Under the pieces are notes generated by a model. It saw only the letters and a list, made by a program, of their open reading frames with translations, made no database searches and was not told where the DNA came from. The translations under genes were made by a program, and so were the position numbers. From Gadus chalcogrammus (taxonomy: Eukaryota > Chordata > Actinopteri > Gadiformes > Gadidae): 64,000 nt of DNA. Below are positions 40,964-53,540 of the stretch, in pieces (within the stretch, counting starts at the first letter, position 1; each line of letters opens with the position of its first letter). Where the stretch lies: assembly GCF_026213295.1 (NCBI RefSeq), contig NC_079414.1, positions 20,599,607-20,663,606 on the forward strand. The letters are read 5' to 3'.

Positions 40964-43119
40964 AAAATACGTGACACTGTCATGTTATTTAATCTATTGA
41001 AACGTGATCAGGGACACGTAGGCCTATTTTCTAAATTTTGTATTTCAATTGGAAGTAGGCTATTTGTCGTGTCACTAAGCATGACTTCGAAACTAAAGGC
41101 GGCTGCATGCTTCAGCGTTGGTGTTACGTTGTTGCGCAAAATTTACTCAAAGCAATTCATGCTCCCTTTTAGGTTGCGCGTGTTGCCAAGCAATTTACCG
41201 CCAGAACAGTAGGTGGAGTAATATGTGGAGGAAAGTTTTTCGTTGAAGACGACCTCGAGAATGACGTCTTTGTCTGTGGGAGTCGTTGGTTTGTTTATGT
41301 GCCAGATCGTGTTCTCCCCATACACAGTGAATAATGGCAACAGACAGAGGAACAGGGGTGATGAAGTTGTTGATCATTGGGGTTGTATAAATGTGCATAT
41401 CTCTCTACATTTTAAAACGACATAATGTGTTGGCAGCAAAGTTAACTTCACTTCAGGTTAATGCTTTTGTATATGAGCCTGCCGGGTGATACTCCAGACA
41501 GGAAGTAGTAACCAGACCAGCAAACCAATCACAGCCTTGCAGGCTGGGCGGCTCGCGTAGAAGCTTACGTAAAAAATGACGCAAGTCTAGAAAAATCACC
41601 CGACGCACGCAAGACGTGAGAAGTCGCGCAAGGGGGGCGCAAGGGCGCGCAAGGGCCTCTTGCGCTTGCGCTTACGCTTACGTAACCGAGCATAAACCAG
41701 CCTTTAAGGTTCTGTCCGGGAGCGTTCTCCCTAATGTCCCTTATGGAGCTCCGTACAGATCATTCATTGTTGAAAATTGTCTGTGATACTGATAACTAAC
41801 AAATGACAGCTTTTGGCCACCCGTTTCTACTTAAAATTGTCTGTGATAACTAACAATATGACAGCTTTTGGACACCCGTTTCTACTTTCACCTTTGATAC
41901 TGAGAAATTGTGACAATACACGGATAGGCCTATATTAAATGCAGGTGCGCTGCTCTGTAGGCAAACCGCAAAGGAAAAAAGGGTAGCTGCTTCATCTGTT
42001 CTTTTTAGAATTGTATGTCTTGATGTTTATTTTATCTAGCCATCTATTCTCTTGTTTTTGGCTATGTGAATGAACGTCCGCGTCGATGCCTCGATCGCAA
42101 GTCCAGTGTCGCGAGCGGACGTTGCCATGACATCTAGAAATCATACTGTATTTAATGGGTTGTAGTGAGTGTAACATAATTCACCTACAGTATTTTGTTA
42201 TGTGTTGTTCTTTCAATTGTGTTACGCATGTCGTTTACTGTCTTGGTGGTTCAGGGATCGATGTCCCTTTTAAGGATTACGAGCGTCTCATGACGTCAGA
42301 GCCCATGCGGGATTTGTTTAACTTCAGCACGTTTTGATTTCCTGTTTCTCTCTTACTAAATAACCGAGTCACACAACTGTGTGCTCAACGTGCAAAATTG
42401 TGTTATGGCAATTTCCACAGGGTTATCATTAATATTGATGTGTCGGGGTTGTTTATAACTCGTGAATAATATTGTTTAGACCACGGTCTGGGGGAATACT
42501 CTGACACCTGCTAAGTAGTTCCATTCAGTGTTTAGATTCTCTGCCCGAGCCCGAGCCCGACGCGGGCCGGGTCGGGCCGATATTTCCCACCACTATACTT
42601 GGGCCGGGCCTTTGATCGAGCGTTTTTATTTGTATTTTACCATTGGTTTATTGGCCTAATCTGAGGAGAAATCTATGCCATAAACAGAAATATTATAGGC
42701 CTTTATTACACGGGTCTTCTCAATGCCGTGGAACGCTCCGTTCACTTGCATGGGTAGTAGTCCGGTGACTTGTCTACCCCAGCGTCTACCGTTGCTAAGC
42801 GACGTCACCGTCTTAGTGGACAAATTATTTCTCTGCTGATCAACACTACAAATGGCCAAAAGACTTGCATCCCCCCCCCCCCCCCTTAAATAAATACTAT
42901 GGCAGAATTATTATTATTATTATTCTCATTCAACTTGAACATGTGTTTTTACAGTAGAGTGGTGGAGGGATGACGTATGTCGGCCAACCCGGGAGTGAGC
43001 GTCGCCCTGGATTCCCTCGGCAAAAAGCCAACGGGCTTTTCCATTGGATTTTGGATTATTATAAATTGAAACAATTTATTAAATAAATATTTGTGAGATG
43101 TCATTACTCATTTGTGAGA
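40964..43119. other. Noncoding segment unique to the left arm
   Basis: No gene recognised. 41480-41720 is rich in CGCAAG/CTTACG repeats and resembles a degenerate MITE. 41755-41890 has a short near-direct repeat (AAAATTGTCTGTGATA... CACCCGTTTCTACTT) present twice. A poly-C run is at 42871-42886. Confidence 0.4.
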
Positions 43120-43354
43120 TGAGTTTGCTTCCTATTTATGTCGAGTATGCACCCCTACTGTCCACAAGCATCCCCCCCATATGGATTTGGAGAATTGTTG
43201 CCACGTCCCAGTGGTGGAGGTATCATATATATGAAAGAGGGCATTCAATTATACTATAATGATCAATTAGGAGGCCGAAGCCCTAAAGGAAGTGATGCAA
43301 TAGGTGACTGAGGGTCAACACTTGAGAACCCCTTTTATCAAAGGGGGTCTCAAA
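43120..43354 (+). repeat. Dispersed repeat, copy 1
   Basis: Shares a long stretch with 57745-57996, including GGAGAATTGTTGCCACGTCC, TCATATATATGAAAGAGGGC, GGAGGCCGAAGCCCT, GCAATAGGTGACTGAGG and GGGTCTCAAA. Only the last about 28 bp (from 43327) are present in the right arm of the inverted duplication. Confidence 0.85.
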
Positions 43355-44017
43355 CAGGCCCCCAGGATAGGCGCATGCTTCCGCAATCCACCAGTGCTCA
43401 GAGGCCAAGCCTGGTATTGCAGCTGTTTAAGCTGGCTGTGGACGGGGTCCGTCATTTCAGGCGGCCCAGAAGTAGATATCGCCGTCCACTCCAATACAAG
43501 TGGGGAACAGGATTGTGTCTCCGCAAAAAATGTCTGGATATCAACCAAAGGCTCATAATTACCTTCATGCCATGTCCTAAAAAAAATAAGTTTTTTCTTT
43601 TCAAAACGCCACCTTAAGCGTTTTATTAGCCGTTATCTCGCTGGTGTGCAGCTGAAAGGAGTCCTAGTGAAACAAATGGCATCCGAGAGGGCCTAGTTCA
43701 GTGCTCCGTTAACGTGTCCGATTTTTGGACTGGTTCATCTGCTGCTCAATAACTCTCACGGTCCTCTGCTTGCGATCATTGTGATTCATCATGTATTGAT
43801 CCATTTATTCAAAAGATCCAAAGACAAAGAAGCGGTGCATTACGGTATCAGTTCTATATTTCTGCATCCGGTACGTCACGGACTAGCCCACGTGTCTTGG
43901 CCGCATAACGCGGAAGCCAATCGCTCCTGTATGTTACCCTGCGCCACTGAGCAGTTTGTATAGGAATGAATGGGCGGCCATTTTCCAGTCCGTGGTCCAT
44001 CCTTCATTATGTCCATG
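43355..44017. mobile_element. 663-bp insertion with 8-bp TSD in left arm
   Basis: Flanked by GTCTCAAA at 43347-43354 and 44018-44025. The right arm carries the uninterrupted site. It starts CAGGCCCCCAGG and ends TTATGTCCATG; the TSD size and the CA start fit a hAT element, but the terminal inverted repeats are weak. No transposase frame. Confidence 0.7.
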
Positions 44018-45339
44018 GTCTCAAAGGACTCATAAGCTTCAACAGCGGCTGCAGCAGAAGTGTTGAGACGAAAGATGATATCAAGACATTTATAGAATAT
44101 TCCCATTCACATGTTTCTTCGCACGACCTGAAGGTTGGAGACTGAAATAACCCCCAAAATGAGTAATAATGTAAAAGCAGCCAAGTCCCACAAATTGCTT
44201 GAACTATTTATTTCATTCCATTGTTACGTTGATATTCATTATTGCAAAGTTTCAAGCATATGGATTTAATGCAATATCCACAAACAGTTCAAAATGGTAC
44301 CATGAAATGTCTTGTATATTGTATTAACCAGTTCATTTCTCTTTTGTGAAAGTCACCAAAAGTCAAAAAAAGTTCAACGCAAGGTCACAGGCTAACAGTG
44401 GAGCTGTGTTGGGAACCAGCAGCCATGAGCTTCCATGGAAACTTTCTACCCATGTTAAATAGATTTAGTTGGCAGTTCCTTTTCTGCCCAATTTTTTTAA
44501 ACTTGTGGAAGCACTTTGCAGTACTGGGAGACACCATTTCTAACGGCAATGGAGCTAGATTCTAAAAATATCAAAAGATGCCCAATGCAAATACCTTTAA
44601 CCCATAGTTGTGTTTTATCAAATTAAAACATTTCAGCGTTTCATTGACCACAAATTGAGCAGAAATATTTTGCATACAAATCTTTAAATAGTTTAACCAC
44701 ATTAAGAAAAATAGATTTGTTAATTTTTTTTATTAGTGAAGCCACAAGTTTTGCACATTATCCAAACAAAATACCTGAAATGTTGATATTTCAGCCCTTT
44801 CGGGTTAAAACAAAGAGAAAAGGACAACCTAACAAGAGTGAAAAGTTTGGGTTAGGTGACCTATAGTTCAAAGATGTCCCTGGTCAGGTAGACTAAATAA
44901 AAGTGCATTCCCAATTGCTCCAGGACATTCATGTAATTTACTTTTGAGCTCTCCCTCAAGCCTAGAGAGACATCAGTGTTGAACCACCAACTGAAAGAGG
45001 GTATTTGCCATTAGTATGAGTGACAACATTTCATGGCTATTAATTTAGTTCATTATATTTAGCCGATTTGAATAGACTTTTCTAGCAGGTGAGGCTGTCA
45101 AAGAACTAAATATGGAGCAACTACAAAAAGTAAATTTGCAGCATGACCAAATTATACAAAAAGTATAGGAACTGTTCTAGCAGATATGTTTTAGAAGTCT
45201 CTTTTGATGGGCAGGGAATAATTGCCTTGTCACCCTGTAGTCATGCCATCAAATCTGTTGGGCAAAGTACCGCTACTGATTAATCCAGTAGACTCACCAG
45301 TCAAGTCCCCCTAGTTAGAAAATGGAAGAAACCCAGTTA

Positions 45340-45878
45340 TGCCGCTTTTCCACCGCACATGTAGCTCGACTCGACACGACACGACACGACACGACTCGAC
45401 ACGGTAGCAGCGCGGGTGCTTTTCCACCGCAAATAGTACCTCCGGGACGTGGGCGGGGTCGGCTGCGCGAAAGGGCTGTGACGTATTTTTGTACGCGACG
45501 CAAACAACACCTACGTAACCTACACATGGACAGAACCAACATAACAACAATGGAGAACATCGATGCGATGTTATTCGTGTGCGTATTATTAGCTGGCATG
45601 TTGAAGAAGTGGAATATGTTGGCTGCGGCGCTGCTATGGCTGTTACCAGCATGGTTGCCATGTCGCTCTCGTGACTTCGTCACACTCTCTGGCCAATCAG
45701 TGGCCGGCCGTCTGCCGACGTCACCTTTTAGCATCGGCTCAGCCGCTTGGAACCTAGAGCGAGGCGGTACTAGAAAAAGCAGCCACTTGAGGTACTAGAT
45801 CGCGGTGGAAACGCAAAAAAGGCGAGCTGAGTCGAGTCGAGTCGTGTCGAGCTGGTACCATGCAGTGGAAAAGCGGCA
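45340..45878. mobile_element. Harbinger-type MITE with TTA target duplication
   Basis: Ends TGCCGCTTTTCCACCGCA and (complement of) TGCAGTGGAAAAGCGGCA, flanked by TTA at 45337-45339 and 45879-45881. The right arm has the empty site CAGTTAGTCATG. Sub-terminal ACGAC/TCGAG iterations extend the inverted repeat. 539 bp, noncoding. Confidence 0.92.
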
Positions 45879-45994
45879 TTAGTCATGTTAATTATTCTGT
45901 TACAAATGAAGACTAATACTTTCCACATATTGCGATCCAAGTTACTGGCTGCAGTCTTGGAGCCAGTAAGACTGGTTCTATATCAGTTCTATAT

Positions 45995-46423
45995 CAGGGG
46001 TTCTCAAAGTTTTGACAACTGAGGGCCAATTTAGGAACCCATAATTTGACTGAGGGCCGCCAAAGGAAAAAAATAATTGGCAGGAAACGCCGCCAGCATC
46101 CCAGTGGTCAAGAAAAACATTGCACCGTGGACCTCCGGGAGTGAGGTCATGTGAGGTCTAAATCACGAAACTGAGGTTCAGCCTTTCAAAGTAATGTACA
46201 GTCGGATTAAAACTAACAAATGTAAAAGGATTTAATTGAAAGCTAGAGAGAGTCGACTTTTCTCTTTATATTCATTTATTTTTGTTTAAATTAATATTGA
46301 TATAATAATAAAAAATATATTTTTTTTTTATCTAACTTACATAATTATGTATGTCATCTAGGGCTGCCAGGAATGATTCCGCGGGCCGCCATTGGCCCGC
46401 GGGCCGCACTTTGAGAACCAATG
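45995..46423. mobile_element. hAT (Charlie-like) MITE with 8-bp TSD
   Basis: Starts CAGGGGTTCTCAAAG and ends CTTTGAGAACCAATG, flanked by TTCTATAT at 45987-45994 and 46424-46431. Absent from the right arm. The CAGGGGTTCTCAAA terminus is characteristic of hAT-Charlie elements. 429 bp, noncoding. Confidence 0.93.
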
Positions 46424-47370
46424 TTCTATATGAATAGATTCAATTTACTAAAATATGAATCATGCTTCAGAAGAATTAACCTTTCTTGGATGGCAGATCT
46501 ACCACAAGCCTCCATTGCCACAACCTCCAGATGGCTTACGACCTACGGCAACTCCTCGACTACTGCAAGCCAACAAATTGGCTCTTGCACACCAGACACG
46601 CGTTTTGCTTTATTTTAGGTTTTCAAGCATCTTAAAATACCCAAATCATCGCTCCAATACACAAGTCAGCTAATGGCCTACAAGGAAATGCTGAAGCTAG
46701 TGTTAGTGATAGCGATAGAAATGGACAAGCTTGCGTGTATAAATATGCAACTAGAATTACAAGGTTCACAGCCCAGTTGCATAAGTGGTCACAACCGGTG
46801 TGGATTGTAAGCAAGGGTAAAAAAAAATAAAAAATTCCCACAAACTAGTCAATACCCTGGAATAGTCAAATGCAGCTTTACTGCGGATGAATTAAGCCAA
46901 ATTGCATAAACATCCAATGGTAAACAGTATACAAATGCAATCAAGGTTGCACTCACACTAGGCCATCTGGCCGTGACCGTCGCAACTGTGGCCTGGCCAC
47001 GGTAGGCTCTTGTACATACGCCATCACGTCGCTAGCATCCAAACAATTCTACCAAACCTTAACCAACTAGTGAAAAATGGAACAAAACTTTAGCACACAC
47101 CCAGTGACTAATCACCTTGTCCAGGGGTGTTCCAACATGGTTTACCAGAGGGCCTTGTGGACTTAAAGTAAGCCACACATTTGACAGAGACATCACGGAA
47201 TGACGTTAAACTAAGCTAATCTACAGGTTACTAGTGCTAGTGCAATTACATGAGCATTTTGCACAATATTTGTACTCCAATGCTACGTAAAGCAGGCTTC
47301 TTCAGAAACCCGTAGCCTGCTACATTGAAGGGCAACTGTAACAAATCCTGACCAAGACCGAAAGATGGCT

Positions 47371-47427
47371 CTGGAAGCCACTACGGCCCACGCAGCATAT
47401 TACTGCGTGGACCGTGGTGGCTTCCAG
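47371..47427. other. 57-bp perfect-stem hairpin in left arm
   Basis: CTGGAAGCCAC... pairs with ...GTGGCTTCCAG over about 26 bp, with two transition mismatches that would be G-U pairs in one RNA orientation and a tiny loop. Its mirror copy is at 50038-50094. Confidence 0.85.
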
Positions 47428-47528
47428 ATCAACCCTTCGGTGGACCATTCATACACATGTATTCCGAGGATGTTTTGAAGACACTGGAGTCCCATGGCAC
47501 TAGATTCCTTTGAAGACTAAGTTGGTAT

Positions 47529-47553
47529 GGGGGGGCCCAAAGGGGGCCCCCCC
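47529..47553. other. G7/C7 palindrome
   Basis: Seven G, CCC, AAA, five G and seven C in a row. The mirror copy at 49912-49936 is the exact complement. It lies 100 bp from the hairpin. Confidence 0.85.
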
Positions 47554-48010
47554 ATAGATCTTGTCAGTCAGTCATCTAACACCTGTTAAGAAAAACACAT
47601 CACAAGATACAAATCAGCAAAGCTAGGTTAACAAACAGCGGCAACATGCATGTCAAGGTGCAAAGAGCAGGGTTACTGATGGCTTGTGTCCGAGGAGACA
47701 GCCCAAAAACTTCAACATTTAATAAAGGAAAATAACTTTTACTCACTGCGGTGGTCTGTTTCGAAGTGCCATGCTGGTAGCAATATTGGTCTGGGCTGCT
47801 CAGTCAAATGCCCACAAAAACAAACACGCAACAACGCATGCTTCCAGTTTGTATAAAGTGACAATAGTGATCTGCAATCTAGATCGAAAACTTTCAACAC
47901 TCCCTAAACTCAACCTCGATTGACACAGGCCGATGCAAAGTAAACCAAACCCATTGTGGTCACCTTTAATAAAGGGGTGCGTGACAGGTGATCTCAATTA
48001 AGAGCTAAGA

Positions 48011-48066
48011 GATATCACCTGTTCCCTAATAAATGGGCTCAAGATTCTGAGTCTGCCTGCAAGAGG

Positions 48067-48142
<76 letters not shown>

Positions 48143-49444
48143 TTGCAACCACACACACATTTATTAGGGAACAGGTGTTATCGGGATTCCATCACTGCAT
48201 TCCCAGAATCCTGCATTGTGAAAGTCTTCCCTTTTTTTTTAAATGTACAATGGCATTTTATTCTACATACAAAACAACCATAGTATTTTTCAGGAGTCCA
48301 CGACCACCCTGCCCGTTTTGACAAACAAAAGTAATTTGACACTTCTGGGATGAGCCAATGATTCATCTGTTTGGAAGGTTTTGTTGGAGACAAACAAAGA
48401 ATCTTCAGGCAACAGATGTGACAGCTGTGACTGCTCTCTCTCTCCTTCGTCTGCTGGGTCCTCTGTGTTTGCCTACCTGCTACAGGTAGCCAGTGGGCGA
48501 GGCTGAGAGGCTTGTCAGCTGATGAGGTGCACCTGTGCAGGTCTGCCACGCAGGCTTTAGCCAGTCTCTCTCTCTTTGCACAGAGGCAGGTGGGCTTGGG
48601 TTCTGTTTAGGGTGGTTCCTTAAGGTTTTGGACCTTTGGATTGGTTTCATGTTTTGTTTTATGTTAACACTATTCAACATCCCCACAGCACACTTTCCAC
48701 TGCCCATATACATAGGCTAGTCGAAAGATTTGTGTGTTTGGTCAGTAGTTCAGTTGGTTGGTCACATATGTTGGTTTGCTGTTCAGGTTTGGTTTGTTGC
48801 ATTTTGTTTGGGTATTTCCAACATGGTAAAGATGGTTTGTTGTTCCCAGTATTTGTTTTGTCTGTCTGAGTAAGTTTCCTCCGTTCTGGCTCGGTCGGTC
48901 CTTGTGATTTTGGTACTGGTTTTCTGTCCAAACCATATAATCGCACATTTTCTAATCTTCCATACGCTACACTAATCCCTTTACAGATTTCATGATACTT
49001 ACTTCATTCTAATAAATAACTTTATCCCTTATCATGTGTGGAGCCCGATCTTTGCTCTGACCCGAGCCTCGTCTTAATGCAGCCAAGGAGATGGATATCA
49101 ACACAATGGGAGAATATTATCAATAATTATTCGATGATTGTGTTGTACAATAAAACACAGTAAAGATTCAATATGAATGGCAAAATAAAGAATAAGAATA
49201 AAATATGTGTTGGGCAAATTATAGAGAAGCTGAGATTATAGATTTCATATCAAAAGGTGAAGGGCTGAAAATTTTTCAGAAATATATTTAAGAAATATAG
49301 GCCTACTCAAAGCCCAAATCATTGATATCATAACCTATCCAATATTAAAGAAATTTGAATTTGAATGGTAACAATTCCGTCTGGTGTTAAATCCTCGTTC
49401 TCGTTTTGAACGCCTCACTCATGGCCGATCACAGTGTGTTCTTT
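48011..49444. other. Spacer of the inverted duplication
   Basis: Noncoding. It begins with a nested inverted repeat: ATCACCTGTTCCCTAATAAA (48014-48033) complements 48160-48179, enclosing a (GT)n array at 48068-48140. The remaining 1.25 kb shows no recognisable gene or repeat. Confidence 0.7.
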
Positions 49445-52400
49445 CTGATTAGCTCTTATTGAGATCACCTGTCACGCACCCCTTTATTAAAGGTGACCAC
49501 AATGGGTTTGGTTTACTTTGCATCGGCCTGTGTCAATCGAGGTTGAGTTTAGGGAGTGTTGAAAGTTTTCGATGTTTTCGATCTAGATTGCAGATCACTA
49601 TTGTCACTTTATACAAACTGGAAGCATGCGTTGTTGCGTGTTTGTTTTTGTGGGCATTTGACTGAGCAGCCCAGACCAATATTGCTACCAGCATGGCACT
49701 TCGAAACAGACCACCGCAGTGAGTAAAAGTTATTTTCCTTTATTAAATGTTGAAGTTTTTGGGCTGTCTCCTCGGACACAAGCCATCAGTAACCCTGCTC
49801 TTTGCACCTTGACATGCATGTTGCCGCTGTTTGTTAACCTAGCTTTGCTGATTTGTATCTTGTGATGTGTTTTTCTTAACAGGTGTTAGATGACTGACTG
49901 ACAAGATCTATGGGGGGGCCCCCTTTGGGCCCCCCCATACCAACTTAGTCTTCAAAGGAATCTAGTGCCATGGGACTCCAGTGTCTTCAAAACATCCTCG
50001 GAATACATGTGTATGAATGGTCCACCGAAGGGTTGATCTGGAAGCCACCACGGTCCACGCAGTAATATGCTGCGTGGGCCGTAGTGGCTTCCAGAGCCAT
50101 CTTTCGGTCTTGGTCAGGATTTGTTAGTTGCCCTTCAATGTAGTAGGCTACGGGTTTCTGAAGAAGCCTGCTTTACGTAGCATTGGAGTACAAATATTGT
50201 GCAAAATGCTCATGTAATTGCACTAGCACTAGTAACCTGTAGATTAGCTTAGTTTAACGTCATTCCGTGCTGTCTCTGTCAAATGTGTGGCTTACTTTAA
50301 GTCCACAAGGCCCTCTGGTAAACCATGTTGGAACACCCCTGGACAAGGTGATTAGTCACTGGGTGTGTGCTAAAGTTTTGTTCCATTTTTCACTAGTTGG
50401 TTAAGGTTTGGTAGAATTGTTTGGATGCTAGCGACGTGATGGCGTATGTACAAGAGCCTACCGTGGCCAGGCCACAGTTGTGACGGTCACGGCCAGATGG
50501 CCTAGTGTGAGTGCAACCTTGATTGCATTTGTATACTGTTTACCATTGGATGTTTATGCAATTTGGCTTAATTCATCCGCAGTAAAGCTGCATTTGACTA
50601 TTCCAGGGTCGTTTTGTACAGGCTTTCAATTGACCATGTTGACTAGTTTGTGGGAAGTTTTTTTAAATTTTTTTACCCTTGCTTATAATCCAACGGTTGT
50701 GACCACTTATGCAACTGGGCTGTGAACCTTGCAATTCTAGTTGCATATTTATACACGCAAGCTTGTCCATTTCTATCGCCATCACTAACACTATCTTCAG
50801 CATTTCCTTGTAGGCCATTAGCTGACTTGTGTATTGGAGCGATGATTTGGGTATTTTAAGATGCTTGAAAACCTAAAATAAAGCAAAATGCGTGTCTGGT
50901 GTGCAAGAGCCAATTTGTTGGCTTGCAGTAGTCGAGGAGTTGCCGTAGGTCGTAAGCCATCTGGAGGTTGTGGTAATGGAGGCTTGTGGTAGATCTGCCA
51001 TCCAAGAAAGGTTAATTCTTCTGAAGCATGATTAATATTTTAATAAATTGAATCTATTCATATCGAACTATAAAATCCAAGACTGCAGCCAGTAACTTGG
51101 ATCGCAATATGTGGAAAGTATTAGTCTTCATTTGTAACAGAATAATTAACATGACTAACTGGGTTTCTTCCATTTTCTAACTAGGGGGACTTGACTGGTG
51201 AGTCTACTGGATTGATCAGTAGCGGTACTTTGCCCAACAGATTTGATGGCATGACTACAGGGTGACAAGGCAATTATTCCCTGCCTATCAAAAGAGACTT
51301 CTAAAACATATCTGCTAGAACAGTTCCTATACTTTTTGTATAATTTGGTCATGCTGCAAATTTACTTTTTGTAGTTGCTCCATATTTAGTTCTTTGACAG
51401 CCTCACCTGCTAGAAAAGTCTATTCAAATCGGCTAAATATAATGATCTAAATTAATAGCCATGAAATGTTGTCACTCATACTAATGGCAAATACCCTCTT
51501 TCAGTTGGTGGTTCAACACTGATGTCTCTCTAGGCTTGAGGGAGAGCTCACAAGTAAATTACATGAATATCCTGGAGCAATTGGGAATGCACTTTTATTT
51601 AGTCTACCTGACCAGGGACATCTTTGAACTATAGGTCACCTAACCCAAACTTTTCACTCTTGTTAGGTTGTCCTTTTCTCTTTGTTTTAACCCGAAAGGG
51701 CTGAAATATCAACATTTCAGGTATTTTGTTTGGATAATGTGCAAAACTTGTGGCTTCACTAATAAAAAAAATTAACAAATCTATTTTTCTTAATGTGGTT
51801 AAACTATTTAAAGATTTGTATGCAAAATATTTCTGCTCAATTTGTGGTCAATGAAACTCTGAAATTTTTTAATTTGATAAAACCCAACTATGGGTTAAAG
51901 GTATTTGCTTTGGGCATCTTGATGTTTTTAGAATCTAGCTCCATTGCCGTTAGAAATGGTGTCTCCCAGTACTGCAAAGTGCTTCCACAAGTTTAAAAAA
52001 GAATGGGCAGAAAAGGAACTGCCAACTAAATCTATTTAACATGGGTAGAAAGTTTCCATGGAAGCTCTTGGCTGCTGGTTCCCAAAACAGCTCCACTGTT
52101 AGCCTGTGACCTTGCGTTTAACTTTTTTCGACTTTTGGTGACTTTCACAAAAGAGAAATGAACTGGTTAATACAATATACAAGACATTTCATGGTACCAT
52201 TTTGAACTGTTTGTGGATATTGCATTAAATCCATATGCTTGAAACTTTTCAATAATGAATAAACGAAACAATGGAATGAAATAAATAGTTCAAGCAATTT
52301 GTGGGACTTGGCTGCTTTTACATTATTACTCATTTTGGGGGTTATTTCAGTCTCTCCAACCTTCAGGTCGTGCGAAGAATCATGTGAATGGGAATATTCT

Positions 52401-53329
52401 ATAAATGTCTTGATATCATCTTTCGTCTCAACACTTCTGCTGCAGCCACTGTTGAAGCGTATGAGTCCTTTGAGACCCCCTTTGATAAAAGGGGTTCACC
52501 GCAAACATTCTCTCCCGCTTGAGAGGACGTCATTCTTTATATGTTCATGGGTCTGATTCGCCGATTTCCCATGCTGATTTTCCCGAAGATTCTCGGGCAT
52601 CTTCGACAATTTGGCTATAGATTGTCTCATTGCACGCTAAATAATATAATTATAGCCTAATTATATATATAGCCTATACATATATAGGCAATATATATAA
52701 TTAGGGAATATATACATATATATACATATAGCATTTGTGGTTTTGGCATAAACATAACTAGGGTGCACTGTACTATCTGCGCACACCCTTTCTGAAGCCT
52801 CTCTCTCGCTCTCTCTCTCTGTCCCTCCCTCTCTCTCTTTCTCTCTCTCTCCTCTACCGTTTTGTGGAGCACGTTAATTGTCTTAGAACACTCCCATTCA
52901 GAATGCATTGGTTTACATTTCGTTCTGTGTAACACGCAAAAAGTCAGACTATCGTTTTCTGGAACACGCTTCAATAGATTAACGTTCGTGCGCAGGAGCA
53001 CGCAATCGCGTTATACCGGGTTGACCATGCAGTGGCGGCTGGTGGAATTTGTTTTAGGTGGGGCTGAACGTTTGCATTCCAAACTCCTGTAGGGGGGTCT
53101 GGGGGCAACGTCCCCCAGAAGATTTTTTTTGTGATTTTCACAAACAAACGAAGCATTCTGGTGCATTCTGAAAAAATAATAAAGGCAAAATAGAACATTT
53201 ACTTACAAAGACGAATGAGGCCAGGGAACTAAGTTTTAAGTTAATTGATTAGCCTTGTAGAACATTAAGAGTGCAAATACATCAACAAAAATCTGTGAAT
53301 TACACAGAAGGTAACACTCTCTCTGTGTT

Positions 53330-53389
<60 letters not shown>

Positions 53390-53540
53390 GGTGAGTGTGT
53401 TACGGCAAATCCATTGTGTTGGTAACATCACTCATAAATATATCTACAGTCTGCATTAGTATGCATTTAGACAAATACAATGAAATTCATGTAAATGTGC
53501 ACACTTTTGTGCGTGGTTGTTCAAGACACACTTAAGGCAT

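Larger units (their letters stand above)
39080..52934. repeat. Large inverted duplication (palindrome) with 1.4-kb spacer
   Basis: Left and right parts are reverse complements. The core arms 44018-48010 and 49445-52475 match at high identity once insertions in the left arm are removed (about 3.0 kb each). Outer arm segments also match: 39080-39382 plus 40209-40399 pair with 52934-52501. One example is the shared string around AAATCGGCGAATCAGACCCA (40329-40348) and its complement at 52549-52568. No host gene or long coding frame lies in the arms, and the spacer (48011-49444) also shows none. The origin (segmental inverted duplication or a very large foldback element) is undecided. Confidence 0.9.

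Noticed and set aside
45315..45798. Frames of 116-158 codons near 45.5 kb
   Set aside because: Lie inside the Harbinger-type MITE with its repeated Arg/Thr codons; no transposase motifs.
47800..49665. Matching 65-68-codon frames in both arms (start MRSPVTHPFIKG)
   Set aside because: Identical only because the arms are inverted copies; short, without family similarity, and the coding potential is not supported.
39080..52934. CRISPR array or other prokaryotic-type system
   Set aside because: No regularly spaced direct repeats with unique spacers; the window is vertebrate nuclear DNA.
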